Notes under the pieces: generated by a model
Databases searched by the model: none
What the model was told of the DNA's origin: nothing
The model's input: the letters and a program-made list of their open reading frames with translations, nothing else
Shown: positions 1 to 9,142 of the stretch, in pieces
How the letters are laid out: each line of letters starts with the position of its first letter
Numbering within the stretch: position 1 is the stretch's first letter
Source of the DNA: Streptomyces sp. SID12501
GTDB lineage: Bacteria; Actinomycetota; Actinomycetes; Streptomycetales; Streptomycetaceae
Length of the DNA stretch: 64,000 nucleotides
Reading direction: 5' to 3'
Assembly (NCBI RefSeq): GCF_010550245.1
Contig: NZ_JAAGLU010000007.1
Span: 186,001 to 250,000, forward strand
Made by a program: the position numbers and the translations under genes

Positions 1-96
1 CTGACGACCCACGCCGCAACGGGAACTGCACCCGGCTCATCACTACGCTGAGCATCGGGACACCCTACGGCACGGCCCACGATCGATCGGGAGACC

Positions 97-1149
97 ATGG
101 CGCTCGACCTCGACACCGACCGCATCCAGCAACTCCTCCACGACGGCGTCCGCGACAAGGTCTACCCCGGCGCCGTCTGGGCCATCGGCAACAGCCAGGG
201 CATCCAGGCCAGCGGCTCCGCTGGCGTCCTGGATCCCGAGCGCCCCGGCGAGCCAATGCGACGCGACACCGTCTTCGACGTCGCCAGCCTGACCAAGATC
301 CTCGCTGTGTGGTCGACCATCGGCTGCCTCGTCGAGGACGGCAAGCTACAACTCGACACGCAGCTCGGGGACTTCTGGTCCGAAGTACACGGCCATCCGC
401 TGGCCGAGGTGACTGCACGGCACCTACTGACGCACACCGCCGGCGCCCCCCTCCGAGCCAACCTCCGGAACCTCTACGGCACCGATCGCCAGGATGTCCG
501 CGACGGCGTCCTCCGCGAAGCCCTGCACCGGCCGCCCGGCGAGGCCGTGGAGTACACCGATCGCGCCGCGCTCATCCTCGGCTACCTCGCCGAACACCTC
601 TCCGGTCAGAGTCTCGGCGCGCTGGCAGACAGCCGCGTGTGGCAACCCCTGGGCATGACACAGACCCGCTTCGGGCCACTACCCGACGGTGCAGCGGCCA
701 GGTGCGCGCCAACCGAGCTCGACGACGGCACGGGAACCCATCTCAAGGGATCCGCACACGACTTCTCCGCCCGCTTGCTCGGCGGGGTATGCGGCATCGC
801 GGGCGCGTTCTCCGTACTCGAAGACCTCGCCACGTTCCTGCGCTACCTGCTCGCTCCAGCCCAGGTGAGCGAGTCACCCGGATTCGGCGCGGGGTGGATC
901 AAGGAATCCCTGCAGATCCACACAGGCGAACTGAGCCCGCCCCGTGGCCTCTTCTGGCACCCGGCCCCAGGCACCGCACCCAAAACCGACGACATCTGGG
1001 TCCACTACGGCTTCACCGGCATGGGTGTGTGGATCTCCCCCGGAAAGAACCGATGGGCGACTCTGCTCACCAACAAGCTTTACTACACCCGTGACCGCGA
1101 GCCGCTCACCCTCGTCCGCAACACATTCCGCTCATTGGCATTCACCTGA
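97..1149 (+). CDS. Serine hydrolase of the beta-lactamase / penicillin-binding-protein-like family
   Basis: A 350-residue protein with the class C beta-lactamase fold signature. The nucleophile motif SLTK is at residues 64-67, a YTD triad (equivalent of YxN) at about 153-155, and an HYGFTG stretch near residue 298 takes the place of the KTG/HTG motif. There is no obvious signal peptide, so it is probably cytoplasmic. Family members include esterases, D-aminopeptidases and carboxypeptidases, so the substrate cannot be named. ATG at 97 follows a close purine-rich GGGAGA. It sits alone; the next genes are on the other strand. Confidence 0.8.
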   Translation: MALDLDTDRIQQLLHDGVRDKVYPGAVWAIGNSQGIQASGSAGVLDPERPGEPMRRDTVFDVASLTKILAVWSTIGCLVEDGKLQLDTQLGDFWSEVHGHPLAEVTARHLLTHTAGAPLRANLRNLYGTDRQDVRDGVLREALHRPPGEAVEYTDRAALILGYLAEHLSGQSLGALADSRVWQPLGMTQTRFGPLPDGAAARCAPTELDDGTGTHLKGSAHDFSARLLGGVCGIAGAFSVLEDLATFLRYLLAPAQVSESPGFGAGWIKESLQIHTGELSPPRGLFWHPAPGTAPKTDDIWVHYGFTGMGVWISPGKNRWATLLTNKLYYTRDREPLTLVRNTFRSLAFT

Positions 1150-1210
1150 CCAAAGGCGCGCGGCCACTTGATACTTGGCCAAAGGCTACCTCTGCAAGAA
1201 CTTCGTGGCG

Positions 1211-1426
1211 TCAGGCGATTCTCACAACCGGGTAGCCCACCTTCTTTACAAAGACATCAAGATATCTCCCCTTGCTGGCCGCATTCATCAGTCCGCTGAA
1301 CACGGCCTCAGGTACGCCCGCGTACTGGTAGGTCGATCCATTTCTGAACTGCACTTCGAGCGTCCCCGAGTTCGACTCATAGCCGACGGACGCCAGGTTG
1401 GTGGAGGCGACGGGTATGCGCTGCAC
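1211..1426 (-). CDS. KTSC domain protein
   Basis: A 71-residue protein matching the small KTSC domain: early VASTNLASVGYE, then a beta strand ending in VQFRNG, then a tyrosine-rich YQYAGVP and a helix containing FSGLMNAASKGRYLDVFV. Here the name-giving KTSC motif reads AASKG followed by Y. The domain is found alone or fused to nucleases and lysyl-tRNA synthetase-like proteins; its function is not established. The GTG start at 1426 has GGGAGA about 6 bases upstream. It lies just upstream of the nucleotidyltransferase gene on the same strand. Confidence 0.7.
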   Translation of the reverse strand: MQRIPVASTNLASVGYESNSGTLEVQFRNGSTYQYAGVPEAVFSGLMNAASKGRYLDVFVKKVGYPVVRIA

Positions 1427-1507
1427 AGAATCTCTCCCAAGTTCGGTACGAGGCGAGGCGAGACCGGGGGCCTCAACGTGAGGAGGGTCTCCGCCTGCCG
1501 ACGTGGA

Positions 1508-1999
1508 TCAGAAGTGCGTTGCGATGCCGTAAAGGCGGCGGAGTTGTGCCATGTCCTGACGATCGCGTTCCGAGGGCTCGTAGCCCTGGTGGAAGTAGAC
1601 CTGCTGTTCGGCGGACAAGCACGCGACTGACGTCCCATGGATGGTGCCCGTCACGAAGCACGAGGACGGGTAGGCGAATGGACGCTCGGGTTCGGGTGAC
1701 GCCTGCACTGCTGAGCCGTCGTCGGCGAAGACCAGCGGGTGAAGGTCAATCTCTCGTCCGTCCGGTGTCGTCACGACGAATCGGATGGGCCTCCAGTTCA
1801 GGGTCTCCACGAAACCGACCTCATGGAGGGCCGCCACCACAACGTCTTCCTGGTCCTGCCGGTGCATCAAGTCCAGGTCCCGATGGTTTCGCGTCTGCTC
1901 GCCGACCAGAGCGTCGATCCCCCATCCTCCACCGATCCAGACGTCCGCATTCGCCTGTCGTAGCAGGGCCAGGACGAACAACACGTCTTCAGCTGTCAT
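1508..1999 (-). CDS. Nucleotidyltransferase, lincosamide/aminoglycoside adenylyltransferase-like
   Basis: A 163-residue protein. Residues 23-43 form the minimal nucleotidyltransferase motif: GGGWGIDALVG, then RNHRDLDL, with Asp41 and Asp43 the likely metal ligands. A third acidic position is probably in the EIDLHP strand (about 78-83). The pattern is that of LnuA-type lincosamide and ANT(2'')-type enzymes, which adenylylate drug hydroxyls. Many actinomycete chromosomal members have no demonstrated resistance role, so activity is inferred only. The frame is open upstream, but ATG at 1999 is chosen because homology-like sequence begins there. Confidence 0.7.
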   Translation of the reverse strand: MTAEDVLFVLALLRQANADVWIGGGWGIDALVGEQTRNHRDLDLMHRQDQEDVVVAALHEVGFVETLNWRPIRFVVTTPDGREIDLHPLVFADDGSAVQASPEPERPFAYPSSCFVTGTIHGTSVACLSAEQQVYFHQGYEPSERDRQDMAQLRRLYGIATHF

Positions 2000-2310
2000 C
2001 ACCTGACACAGGCTAGAAGCGTCCGCCCAGTGCCGCGAACGTTTTCCTGTCAGCCTTCCGCTGGCTGGTGGTGGCAGGGGCGAGCTCGGCGTGCGCAGCA
2101 AGAACACATCTTCGAAGGTGACCGCACCCACAGTCACCAGACCGATCGCCCGCCCAACCAAGAATCAAATCCGCCAACTAACGATCAAAGTCACAGCAGG
2201 GGCACCGACCCGCGGGGAATGCTTCCACGCCGCCTTCTTGGCGCCTGCTTCGCCGAATGCCGTGCGCCGGAAGCCGGTACTGGCCGACCGGCGCACTGAC
2301 CTGCGGCTCG
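2000..2310. other. Intergenic stretch without a recognised gene
   Basis: About 310 bases between the start of the nucleotidyltransferase and the 3' end of the levanase, both on the minus strand. Open frames here look like read-through of flanking sequence. I see no RNA gene or clear terminator. Confidence 0.4.
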
Positions 2311-4869
2311 TCACCGCCAGATGGACTTCAGCTGCCACGCCCGCATCTGGTCGAGGGTGGCGGTGCCGCCTTCGGCGAAGACCTCGACGCCGGTGCTGGA
2401 GGGGTCGGGGAAGATCTGGTCGGTGATCACGGCCTCGCCGTTGCCGCCGAAGACCTCGACGGAGGACCAGTCGACGAGGATACGCAGCTTGACCATGCCG
2501 TTCTTGGCCTTGAGGGGTGCGGTCTGGACGCCGGGGAAGGTGCTGTTGAAGTCCCCGGTGCCGGAGCGGGTGCGGTCGACGTACAGCTCCTGGGTCGTGG
2601 TGTCGTAGCCGATGACGGTCTCCTCGCCGCCCGCGCCGGTGCGCACCTTCAGGCCGAAGCGTTCGGCGTCCTTGAGGGAGAAGGTCGCCTCGATGTCGAG
2701 CGCCTTGCCCTTGGCCGCGCGGCTGATCAGCGGCTTGGACGTGCTCTTGACGGTGACGCCTGACGCCGTCGCCGGGCGCTGCTGCCGGAGGGACTCCAGG
2801 CTGCCCACCGGCTTGCTGGTCAGCCGGACTTGGCCGTTGATCGTGCGCAGTGCCATTTCCCGGGGAACGCTCTGCGCGCTGCGCCAGGGGGAGGTGGGGA
2901 TGGATTGGCCGTAGTCCCAGTTGTTCATCCAGCCGATCATGTAGCGCTTGCCGCCCGGGGCGTTCTCCCAGGACACCGCCGCGTAGTAGTCCTTGCCGTA
3001 GTCGGTCCAATCGGCGCGCTGTACGACGGACTTGGCGGGCTTATCGGCGGTGGTGAACTGGTCGGCCATGACGTGGCCCCAGCCGGCGGAGTTCATATCG
3101 ACGACCTGGATCTGCGCCTTCTTGCCGGCGTACGGGCGCATGTCGAAGGACGCCCAGTCCAGGCTCTCGCTGTCGGCGCCGGTGGCGCTGCGGACGACCT
3201 CGCCGTCGACGAGCAGGTTGACGGACGTCTCCTGGGAGACCGGCTGCGCCTGGGTGTCGGACAGCATGATGTGGTCGACGTTGAGGTGGCCCCAGCCGCC
3301 GGTGTTGTTGTCGACGATCTTGATCTGCGCCTTCTTGCCGGTGAGGTCGCCGACGTCCCAGGAGGCCCAGTTGAGTGCCTCGGCGTCCTTTCCGGTGGCG
3401 CTGCGGACGACCTGGCCGTCCACGAGGAGCTCGACGGCGGTGGGGTTGTCGGAGTCGGCCGGGTGGTTGCCGCCGCCGATGAGGAAGTTGATGTGCTTCT
3501 TGTCGATGGTGAACTCGGGAGAGGTGAGTGTGCCGGTGGTGGAGTCGCCGTTCAGGAAGGTGTTGACCAGCCCGTCTCCCAGGAAGCCGGAGACCTGTCC
3601 CTGGTCGGGGAGGGTGCCGGTGGCCGGTGCCGAGCCGAAGGCGTCCCCGGTTGCCGTCCAGTCGCCGTAGGTGCCGCCTTCGAAGTCGGCGAGGACCGTG
3701 CCTTCGGGCGGAGTCCTGTCCATGACGGTTCCGGCCTCGTGCGGATGCCGCCCGCCACCGACCTTGAAGTTCAGGTAGGGGCTGTCCACGGTGAATTCGG
3801 GTGAGGTGAGGGTGCCGGTGGCGCCGTCACCGCCGTGGAAGCTGTTGGCGAGGCCCTTGCCGTCGAAGCCGGTGACCGCCCCCTGCCAGTCCACCGCACC
3901 GGTTGCCGGTCCCTGACCGAACGCGGTGCCGGTGGTCGTCCAGGAACCGAAATTGGTGCCCTCGAAGTCCTGCACCACCGTGCCGGTGGGCGGTGTGTAG
4001 GTGCCCTTGTCGTCGGCGGTGAACTTCTTGCCGTCGAAGTCGCCGATGAAGTACTGCGAACCCGAACCGCCCGCGATACCACCGGGATTGATGTTGACGA
4101 CCAGGACCCACTTGATGTTGTTCTTGTCCCCGTCGACCGCGAGGGGGAACAGGTCGGGGCACTCCCACACGCCGCCCGTCGCGCCGGCCGGCCCGAACTC
4201 GCTCTGCAGCTTCCAGTCCTTGAGGTTCTTGGACGAGTAGAACTGCACCTTGTGCTCGGCGGACAGCGACACCGTCATCAGCCAGCTCTTGGTCGGCGCG
4301 TACCACTGGACCTTGGGGTCGCGGAAGTTGTTGGAGCCGATGTCGATGACGGGATTGCCCTGGTACTTGGTCCAGGTGCGGCCCCGGTCGGTGCTGTAGG
4401 CGAGCGACTGGGCCTGCTTGCCGCCGTCCTTGTAGGCGCTGGTGTAGATCGCCACCATGGGCGGGTTCTTCTTCGTACCGAACCCGGTGGTGTTTTTCCA
4501 GTCGACGACCGCACTGCCGGAGAACACCATCTCCTCGTCGTCGTGCGACAGGGCGAGCGGCAACTCCTCCCAGTGCACGAGGTCCCGGCTCACCGCATGC
4601 CCCCAGGACATGTCGCCCCAGGAGTTGCCGTTCGGGTTGTACTGGTAGAAGAGGTGGTACTCGCCCTTGTAGTACACGAGCCCGTTGGGGTCGTTCATCC
4701 AGTTCTTCTCCGGCGTGAAGTGGAACTGGGGCCGGTAGGTCTCGGTGTACGTCGGGGTGTCGGCAGCGACGGCTGAAGGAGCCGGCGGCGCTGCGGACAG
4801 GGCGCATACGGTCGCCACCGCCGCCATCATCCGTATGCGGGCATGCCGGGATACGCGTGCAGAGCTCAT
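2311..4869 (-). CDS. Secreted GH32 levanase/fructanase with nested inserted carbohydrate-binding-like domains (copy 1)
   Basis: An 852-residue exported GH32 enzyme. A Sec signal peptide covers residues 1-36 (RIR, hydrophobic core, AVAA). The catalytic motifs are WMNDPNG with nucleophile Asp60, FRDP with Asp184, and WECPD with acid/base Glu237. The catalytic propeller is interrupted at about residue 297 by a beta-sandwich-like domain that is itself interrupted. The outer copy runs 297-387 and resumes at 545-608; the inner complete copy is 389-543. The catalytic fold resumes at about 615 and ends in the usual GH32 C-terminal sandwich (SSVEVFGG near 802-809). Levan or inulin cleavage outside the cell is inferred. 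ATG at 4869 has AGGAGA upstream. It is transcribed away from the LacI gene at 5412 and has a TGTCATCGATGACA operator upstream. Confidence 0.9.
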   Translation of the reverse strand: MSSARVSRHARIRMMAAVATVCALSAAPPAPSAVAADTPTYTETYRPQFHFTPEKNWMNDPNGLVYYKGEYHLFYQYNPNGNSWGDMSWGHAVSRDLVHWEELPLALSHDDEEMVFSGSAVVDWKNTTGFGTKKNPPMVAIYTSAYKDGGKQAQSLAYSTDRGRTWTKYQGNPVIDIGSNNFRDPKVQWYAPTKSWLMTVSLSAEHKVQFYSSKNLKDWKLQSEFGPAGATGGVWECPDLFPLAVDGDKNNIKWVLVVNINPGGIAGGSGSQYFIGDFDGKKFTADDKGTYTPPTGTVVQDFEGTNFGSWTTTGTAFGQGPATGAVDWQGAVTGFDGKGLANSFHGGDGATGTLTSPEFTVDSPYLNFKVGGGRHPHEAGTVMDRTPPEGTVLADFEGGTYGDWTATGDAFGSAPATGTLPDQGQVSGFLGDGLVNTFLNGDSTTGTLTSPEFTIDKKHINFLIGGGNHPADSDNPTAVELLVDGQVVRSATGKDAEALNWASWDVGDLTGKKAQIKIVDNNTGGWGHLNVDHIMLSDTQAQPVSQETSVNLLVDGEVVRSATGADSESLDWASFDMRPYAGKKAQIQVVDMNSAGWGHVMADQFTTADKPAKSVVQRADWTDYGKDYYAAVSWENAPGGKRYMIGWMNNWDYGQSIPTSPWRSAQSVPREMALRTINGQVRLTSKPVGSLESLRQQRPATASGVTVKSTSKPLISRAAKGKALDIEATFSLKDAERFGLKVRTGAGGEETVIGYDTTTQELYVDRTRSGTGDFNSTFPGVQTAPLKAKNGMVKLRILVDWSSVEVFGGNGEAVITDQIFPDPSSTGVEVFAEGGTATLDQMRAWQLKSIWR

Positions 4870-4995
4870 GGTGTCTCCTAGTCCCGCGGCTCGTCGGCGC
4901 AGCACTGACTGCGGCCCCGGCGCGGACGGACCGAAAAGTGACATCCCAGCGGCGTCGACGTCCACGCAGCCGACTGGGGTGTCAGCGACGACGAA

Positions 4996-5009
4996 TGTCA
5001 TCGATGACA
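4996..5009. promoter_or_regulatory. Palindromic operator upstream of levanase 1
   Basis: Perfect 14-bp palindrome TGTCATCGATGACA, 127 bases upstream of the levanase start. The same sequence lies upstream of levanase 2, and variants lie before the fructose importer, whose operon ends with a LacI gene (27266). A LacI-family site is the natural reading. The rest of 4870-5411 holds the two divergent promoters and no gene. Confidence 0.75.
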
Positions 5010-5286
5010 GCGAGTGCCCGATTATGAAGGGCAATCCGGCCAGTGCGTCAACGGTTCAGGCGCGATTGCTCCGGGACGGGTCTGCGGTCCGTCGGGCGTC
5101 GGCGGCGGACGGCAGCCGCGCCAATGAGCTCGGCCATGGCGGGTTGGACTCGGCAACCGCGCAGGTCAGAGCGGTGGCCTGGGTGGCAACCGGCAGGCTT
5201 CCGCGGCAGCGTGCGAGACCGAGATCGGCTGCGTTAACGAGTTGTTTCCGGGGTGTTGACCGGTGGGGCCTCTCGATGCTTCACTT

Positions 5287-5336
5287 CCGGAACCGGTCCC
5301 GAAACCGGTTCCGGGACTGCTTCCGGTACCGGTTAT
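5287..5336. promoter_or_regulatory. Cluster of three ACCGGT-centred operator-like repeats before the first LacI gene
   Basis: Three sites built on ACCGGT occur in 50 bases: GGAACCGGTCCC, GAAACCGGTTCC and CGGTACCGGTTA. They end about 75 bases before the regulator's ATG. LacI proteins commonly bind such palindromes and repress their own gene. The sequence differs from TGTCATCGATGACA, suggesting that the two LacI proteins have separate operators. Confidence 0.55.
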
Positions 5337-5411
5337 ACGGGTCTCTGTACGATCGTCCCTTCGGTGCGGGAGGGAAGTCTTCCGCCTCTGCAGAAAGGGA
5401 GGGGAGGTGAC

Positions 5412-6419
5412 ATGGGAGTCACTATCGCCGACGTGGCCACGCGGGCCGGCGTCAGCAAGACGACGGTCTCGCGGGTGCTGAACGCCAAGGGCGAGATCAG
5501 CGAGGACACCGTCTCGAAGGTCCGCAAGGCGATCTCGGAGCTCGGCTATGTGCCGAGCGCCGGGGCCGTGGGGCTCGCACGCGGCACGACACAGATGATC
5601 GGCATGCTGGTCCCTGACCTGGCATGGGTCTGGGCCGGCATCGTGCAGGCGGTCGTCGAGACGCTGGAGGCCGAGGGCTTCGGGCTGCGGATGCTGACCG
5701 TTAACGGCGGTGAGGAGTCACTGCGCAGGCTGGGCCTGCAGGTCGCCGCCAAGTCGTTCGACGGGCTGCTGGTGATAGAGCCCGAGGGAGCCCTGGCGGC
5801 CATCACGGAACTGCACGAGGCCGGACTGCCGGTGGTGCTGATAGACGACCGCTTCCAGCGGCCAGGATTCCCCTATGTGGCCACCACCAACCGGGAGGGC
5901 GGTGAGCAGGCGGCGCGCCACCTGCTGGACCTCGGTCGCCGTCGCCCTCTGGTGGTGACCGGTCCTGATGAGTACGGCTGTACTCAGGAACGGTTGGGCG
6001 GCTTCGTCGACGTCTATGCGCAGGCCGGGATCGAGCTCGAACCGCGCAGCATCATCGGCGGTGACTTCTTGTTCGACACAGCCCGGAGCGCGGTCGCGGG
6101 GGCTCTCACGGACGGCGTGGAGTTCGACGCGGTCTTCGGGCACAACGACCCCTCGGCGGCCGGCGTGCTCGCGGCCTTGCACGAGGCCGGCCTCAAGATT
6201 CCGCGGGATGTCGCCGTGGTGGGGTTCGACGACGTCGAGGTGGCGTCGTACACCTATCCGGCCTTGACCACCATCCGCCAGCCGATGCGGGAGATGGGTG
6301 AGGCAGCGGCGCGTCTGCTGCTCGACCACGTGCGCAGATCGCCCGAGGCCGCCCCCTCGCGCATCATTCCCACCAGCCTCGTGATCCGTGGCTCGACGTT
6401 AGAGCCGAGCTCGAACTGA
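5412..6419 (+). CDS. LacI-family transcriptional regulator (glycan cluster 1)
   Basis: A 335-residue repressor. The helix-turn-helix VTIADVATRAGVSKTTVSRVLN is within residues 3-25, followed by a periplasmic-binding-protein-like sensor domain with VVGFDDVEVASYTYPALTTI near residue 285. The frame is open further upstream, but ATG at 5412 has a strong GGGAGGGGAGGTGA before it and places the HTH at the N-terminus. It heads the ABC importer/GH3/GH32/GH30 cluster on the same strand and probably controls it. The ligand is unknown, but fructan or glucan oligosaccharides fit the context. Confidence 0.9.
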   Translation: MGVTIADVATRAGVSKTTVSRVLNAKGEISEDTVSKVRKAISELGYVPSAGAVGLARGTTQMIGMLVPDLAWVWAGIVQAVVETLEAEGFGLRMLTVNGGEESLRRLGLQVAAKSFDGLLVIEPEGALAAITELHEAGLPVVLIDDRFQRPGFPYVATTNREGGEQAARHLLDLGRRRPLVVTGPDEYGCTQERLGGFVDVYAQAGIELEPRSIIGGDFLFDTARSAVAGALTDGVEFDAVFGHNDPSAAGVLAALHEAGLKIPRDVAVVGFDDVEVASYTYPALTTIRQPMREMGEAAARLLLDHVRRSPEAAPSRIIPTSLVIRGSTLEPSSN

Positions 6420-6461
6420 CGCGACGTCATCACGATGCGTACGTGATGGCGCCTCGCAGCC

Positions 6462-6491
6462 GGGCGGTGCGTCGCCGGTGACGCACCGCCC
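6462..6491. terminator. Strong hairpin after the LacI gene
   Basis: Perfect 12-bp stem GGGCGGTGCGTC / GACGCACCGCCC with a 6-base loop, 42 bases after the LacI stop. It has no T-run, as is usual in high-GC actinomycetes. It separates the regulator from the transporter operon. The remaining sequence to 6816 holds a weaker ATCACG/CGTGAT repeat (6429-6447) and presumably the importer promoter. Confidence 0.6.
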
Positions 6492-6816
6492 CCCGTCTCC
6501 TTGAAACCTCGGCGACCCACTTCGGCCTCGCCTTCCTCGCAACCATGGCGGCTGCACACGCGTTCACGCGGCACCGCCCACATGCACCCTTCCGCTCGCG
6601 CGTTCCCGATCCGGGACACCGAACGGCGCGCCTGGCCCACCCCGCCCGGCCCCTACCCACTCCGCGTCGGATGCTCCAGCCGCGCCCTGCGGCTGACCGC
6701 CGATGCCGCTGTCACCGCAGACGGTCCCCACCCGTGCGCCGGCCCATCCGGGCGTCCGCCCCGTCTCACCCTTAGCCCCCCGCGCCCTGTATCGCCTAAC
6801 GGCAAGGAGCCGCATC

Positions 6817-8115
6817 ATGCGTATCACCACCCGTCACGCTGTCAGAACCGTCCAGATCCTGTGTGTCACCGTCACGGCCGCCCTGGTGGCCACCGGCTGC
6901 GGCCGGAGCGAGGATTCCGGCACCGGCAAGGACGCACCCGCCGAGATTGCCGCGGGCAAGGCCAAGGGGACAGTGGTCATGTGGTCCATGGGCGACCCCG
7001 ACGAGGACCTGAAGGCGCTGGCCAAGAAGTTCGAGCAGGAGAACCCGGACGCGACCGTCAAGATCACAGCGATCCCGTGGAGCGCCGCCCACGACAAACT
7101 GACCACTGCCGTCGCCGGTGGCAACACCCCGGACATGTCGGTGGTGGGAACCACCTGGATGGCCGAGATGGCCGCCATGAACGCCTTCCAGGCCACCCCG
7201 GCGTCGATCAAGTCGTCGGACTTCTACCCCGGCCAGTGGGACACCACCAAGTACAAGGACACCTCCTACGGCGTCCCGTTCATCGCCGACACCCAAGCAA
7301 TCTACTACCGGACCGATATCACCACGAAGGCTGGCATCAAGGGCGCCCTGGCCGGCGACCGGGCCGGATACCTGAAGGACCTGGAGGCCATCCAGGCCAC
7401 CGCCGGCAAGGAGAACCCCAAGCTGCTCCATGCCAGCGGGCTGGTGATGGGCTTCAACTCCTGGATCTTCTGGGTGCCGATGGTGTGGCAGCAGGGCGGT
7501 GACATCTACGACGCCAAGACCGGGAAGTTCACCTTCGACTCTCCCGAGGTCGCCAAGGCGCTGGAGTACTACGCGAGCGTCCCGAGGAAGGGCCTGGCGC
7601 CGACCGACAGGTCGGACAACGTGCAGGGCTTCCGGGACGGGCTGATCGCCGTCTACCAGGAGGGTGCGTGGGCCGGCGGCAGCTTCCACAAGGACGCCCC
7701 GGAGCTGGACGGCAAGTGGAAGACCATGCCGGTGCCGTACTCCGAGCAGCCCTCCGGGTTCGCCGGCGGCAGCGACCTGGCGGTGTTCAAAGAGGCCAAG
7801 AACCCCGACGCGGCATGGAAGTTCGCCCAGTTCCTGACCGAGCCTGCCAATCTCGCGGCCTATTCCAAGGCCACCGGCAGCCTGCCCCCCGCGCCCCAGG
7901 CGTGGACGGAGGGCAAGCTGACCGAGGACGAGAACATGAAGGCGTTCGCCGAGCAGCTCAAGGTCAGCAAGGCGCCGCCCGCCATCACGACCTGGCAGCA
8001 GATCGCCGACGCCATCGACTCCGAACTGGAGAAGCTGATCCTCGGCAAGGCCACCGTCGCCGAGGTGCAGAAGACGCTGCAGTCCAAGGCCACCAGTATC
8101 GGCACCGGCCGATGA
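6817..8115 (+). CDS. Sugar ABC transporter substrate-binding lipoprotein (CUT1)
   Basis: A 432-residue extracellular solute-binding protein, family 1. It has an N-terminal lipoprotein signal with lipobox LVATGC (Cys at about 28), then the mature binding fold with VVMWSMGDPDEDLKALAKKFEQENP typical of the group and an AWKFAQFLTEP motif near the C-terminus. ATG at 6817 follows GGCAAGGAGC. It feeds the two permeases downstream. The ligand is not readable; neighbouring GH32, GH3 and GH30 enzymes suggest fructo- or gluco-oligosaccharides. Confidence 0.9.
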   Translation: MRITTRHAVRTVQILCVTVTAALVATGCGRSEDSGTGKDAPAEIAAGKAKGTVVMWSMGDPDEDLKALAKKFEQENPDATVKITAIPWSAAHDKLTTAVAGGNTPDMSVVGTTWMAEMAAMNAFQATPASIKSSDFYPGQWDTTKYKDTSYGVPFIADTQAIYYRTDITTKAGIKGALAGDRAGYLKDLEAIQATAGKENPKLLHASGLVMGFNSWIFWVPMVWQQGGDIYDAKTGKFTFDSPEVAKALEYYASVPRKGLAPTDRSDNVQGFRDGLIAVYQEGAWAGGSFHKDAPELDGKWKTMPVPYSEQPSGFAGGSDLAVFKEAKNPDAAWKFAQFLTEPANLAAYSKATGSLPPAPQAWTEGKLTEDENMKAFAEQLKVSKAPPAITTWQQIADAIDSELEKLILGKATVAEVQKTLQSKATSIGTGR

Positions 8116-8158
8116 GCGCCGCCGCGATGAGCACCCCTCGTAGGGAGGGATGACATCC

Positions 8159-9136
8159 ATGTCCACGAATACGCTCCCCGGGCGGGGCGACGCCGGCAAG
8201 CAGAACACCGGGCAGCCGGAGCGGAGTGCCGATCGCCGGCGCCTCCCGTTCCGGAGCCCGGCGCGCGGCAGACAGGCCCGGGCCGCCTGGATCCTCGCCG
8301 GGCCCTTCCTCGTGCTGTTCGCGGCCTTCATGCTGGTGCCGGTGGTGTGGTCGCTGCTGATGAGTTTGACCGACACTCAGAGCGCCGATCTGCGCACCCC
8401 TTTCAACGTGTCGTTCGTCGGCTTCGACAACTACGTGCGGCTCTTCCAGGACGATCAGTTCTTCACGGCCCTGCGCAACACCGCCGTGTTCGTCCTGGTG
8501 GCCCTGCCCCTCACCCTGGCCGCCGGGCTCGCCGCGGCGGTCGCCCTCGACCGGGGCATCCGCCGCTTCCGGGCCGTCTTCCGGATCGGCTTCTACCTCC
8601 CGGTGATCACCAGCATCGTGGCCGTCGCCGTGGTGTGGAAGACGCTCCTCGAACCCCGCGCGGGACTGGTGAACCTCGTCCTGGGCTGGTTCGGGATCGA
8701 CGGCCCGGCCTGGCTGGCGGACACCCGCTTCGCACTGCCCGTCATGATCCTGATGGCCGTATGGCGCAACCTGGGCACCGTCATGATCATCATGCTGGCC
8801 GGGCTGCAGTCCGTGCCCCTGTCCCTGATGGAGGCGGCAGAACTCGACGGCGCCGGGCCCTGGCAGCGGTTCTGGCGCGTCACCTTCCCGCTCCTGCGTC
8901 CGGCCCTGCTGCTGACCGCCGTCACGACCGGCATCGGCTATCTGCAGTTCTTCGACGAGCCGTTCGTGATGACGGGCGGCGGACCGCTGGACTCCACCCT
9001 GTCGGCCACGTTGTACGCCTACAAACAGTTCGGCAACGGCAATTACGAGATGGCGTCGGCCGCCAGCTACGTCATCTTCGTCCTCATCGTGGCGCTGACC
9101 GTGCTGCAGTTCCGCGTGCTGAGAGACAAGGACTGA
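8159..9136 (+). CDS. Sugar ABC transporter permease, MalF type
   Basis: A 325-residue inner-membrane permease with six hydrophobic segments after a basic N-terminus. The EAA loop that contacts the ATPase is present as LMEAAELDGAGPWQRFWRVTFPLLRP (about 225-250). Two ATGs compete (8150 and 8159); GGGAGGG is well spaced only for 8159. It pairs with the permease at 9143. No ATPase gene lies in the operon. In Streptomyces such CUT1 systems usually share the multi-system ATPase MsiK encoded elsewhere. Confidence 0.9.
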   Translation: MSTNTLPGRGDAGKQNTGQPERSADRRRLPFRSPARGRQARAAWILAGPFLVLFAAFMLVPVVWSLLMSLTDTQSADLRTPFNVSFVGFDNYVRLFQDDQFFTALRNTAVFVLVALPLTLAAGLAAAVALDRGIRRFRAVFRIGFYLPVITSIVAVAVVWKTLLEPRAGLVNLVLGWFGIDGPAWLADTRFALPVMILMAVWRNLGTVMIIMLAGLQSVPLSLMEAAELDGAGPWQRFWRVTFPLLRPALLLTAVTTGIGYLQFFDEPFVMTGGGPLDSTLSATLYAYKQFGNGNYEMASAASYVIFVLIVALTVLQFRVLRDKD

Positions 9137-9142
9137 CGACCC

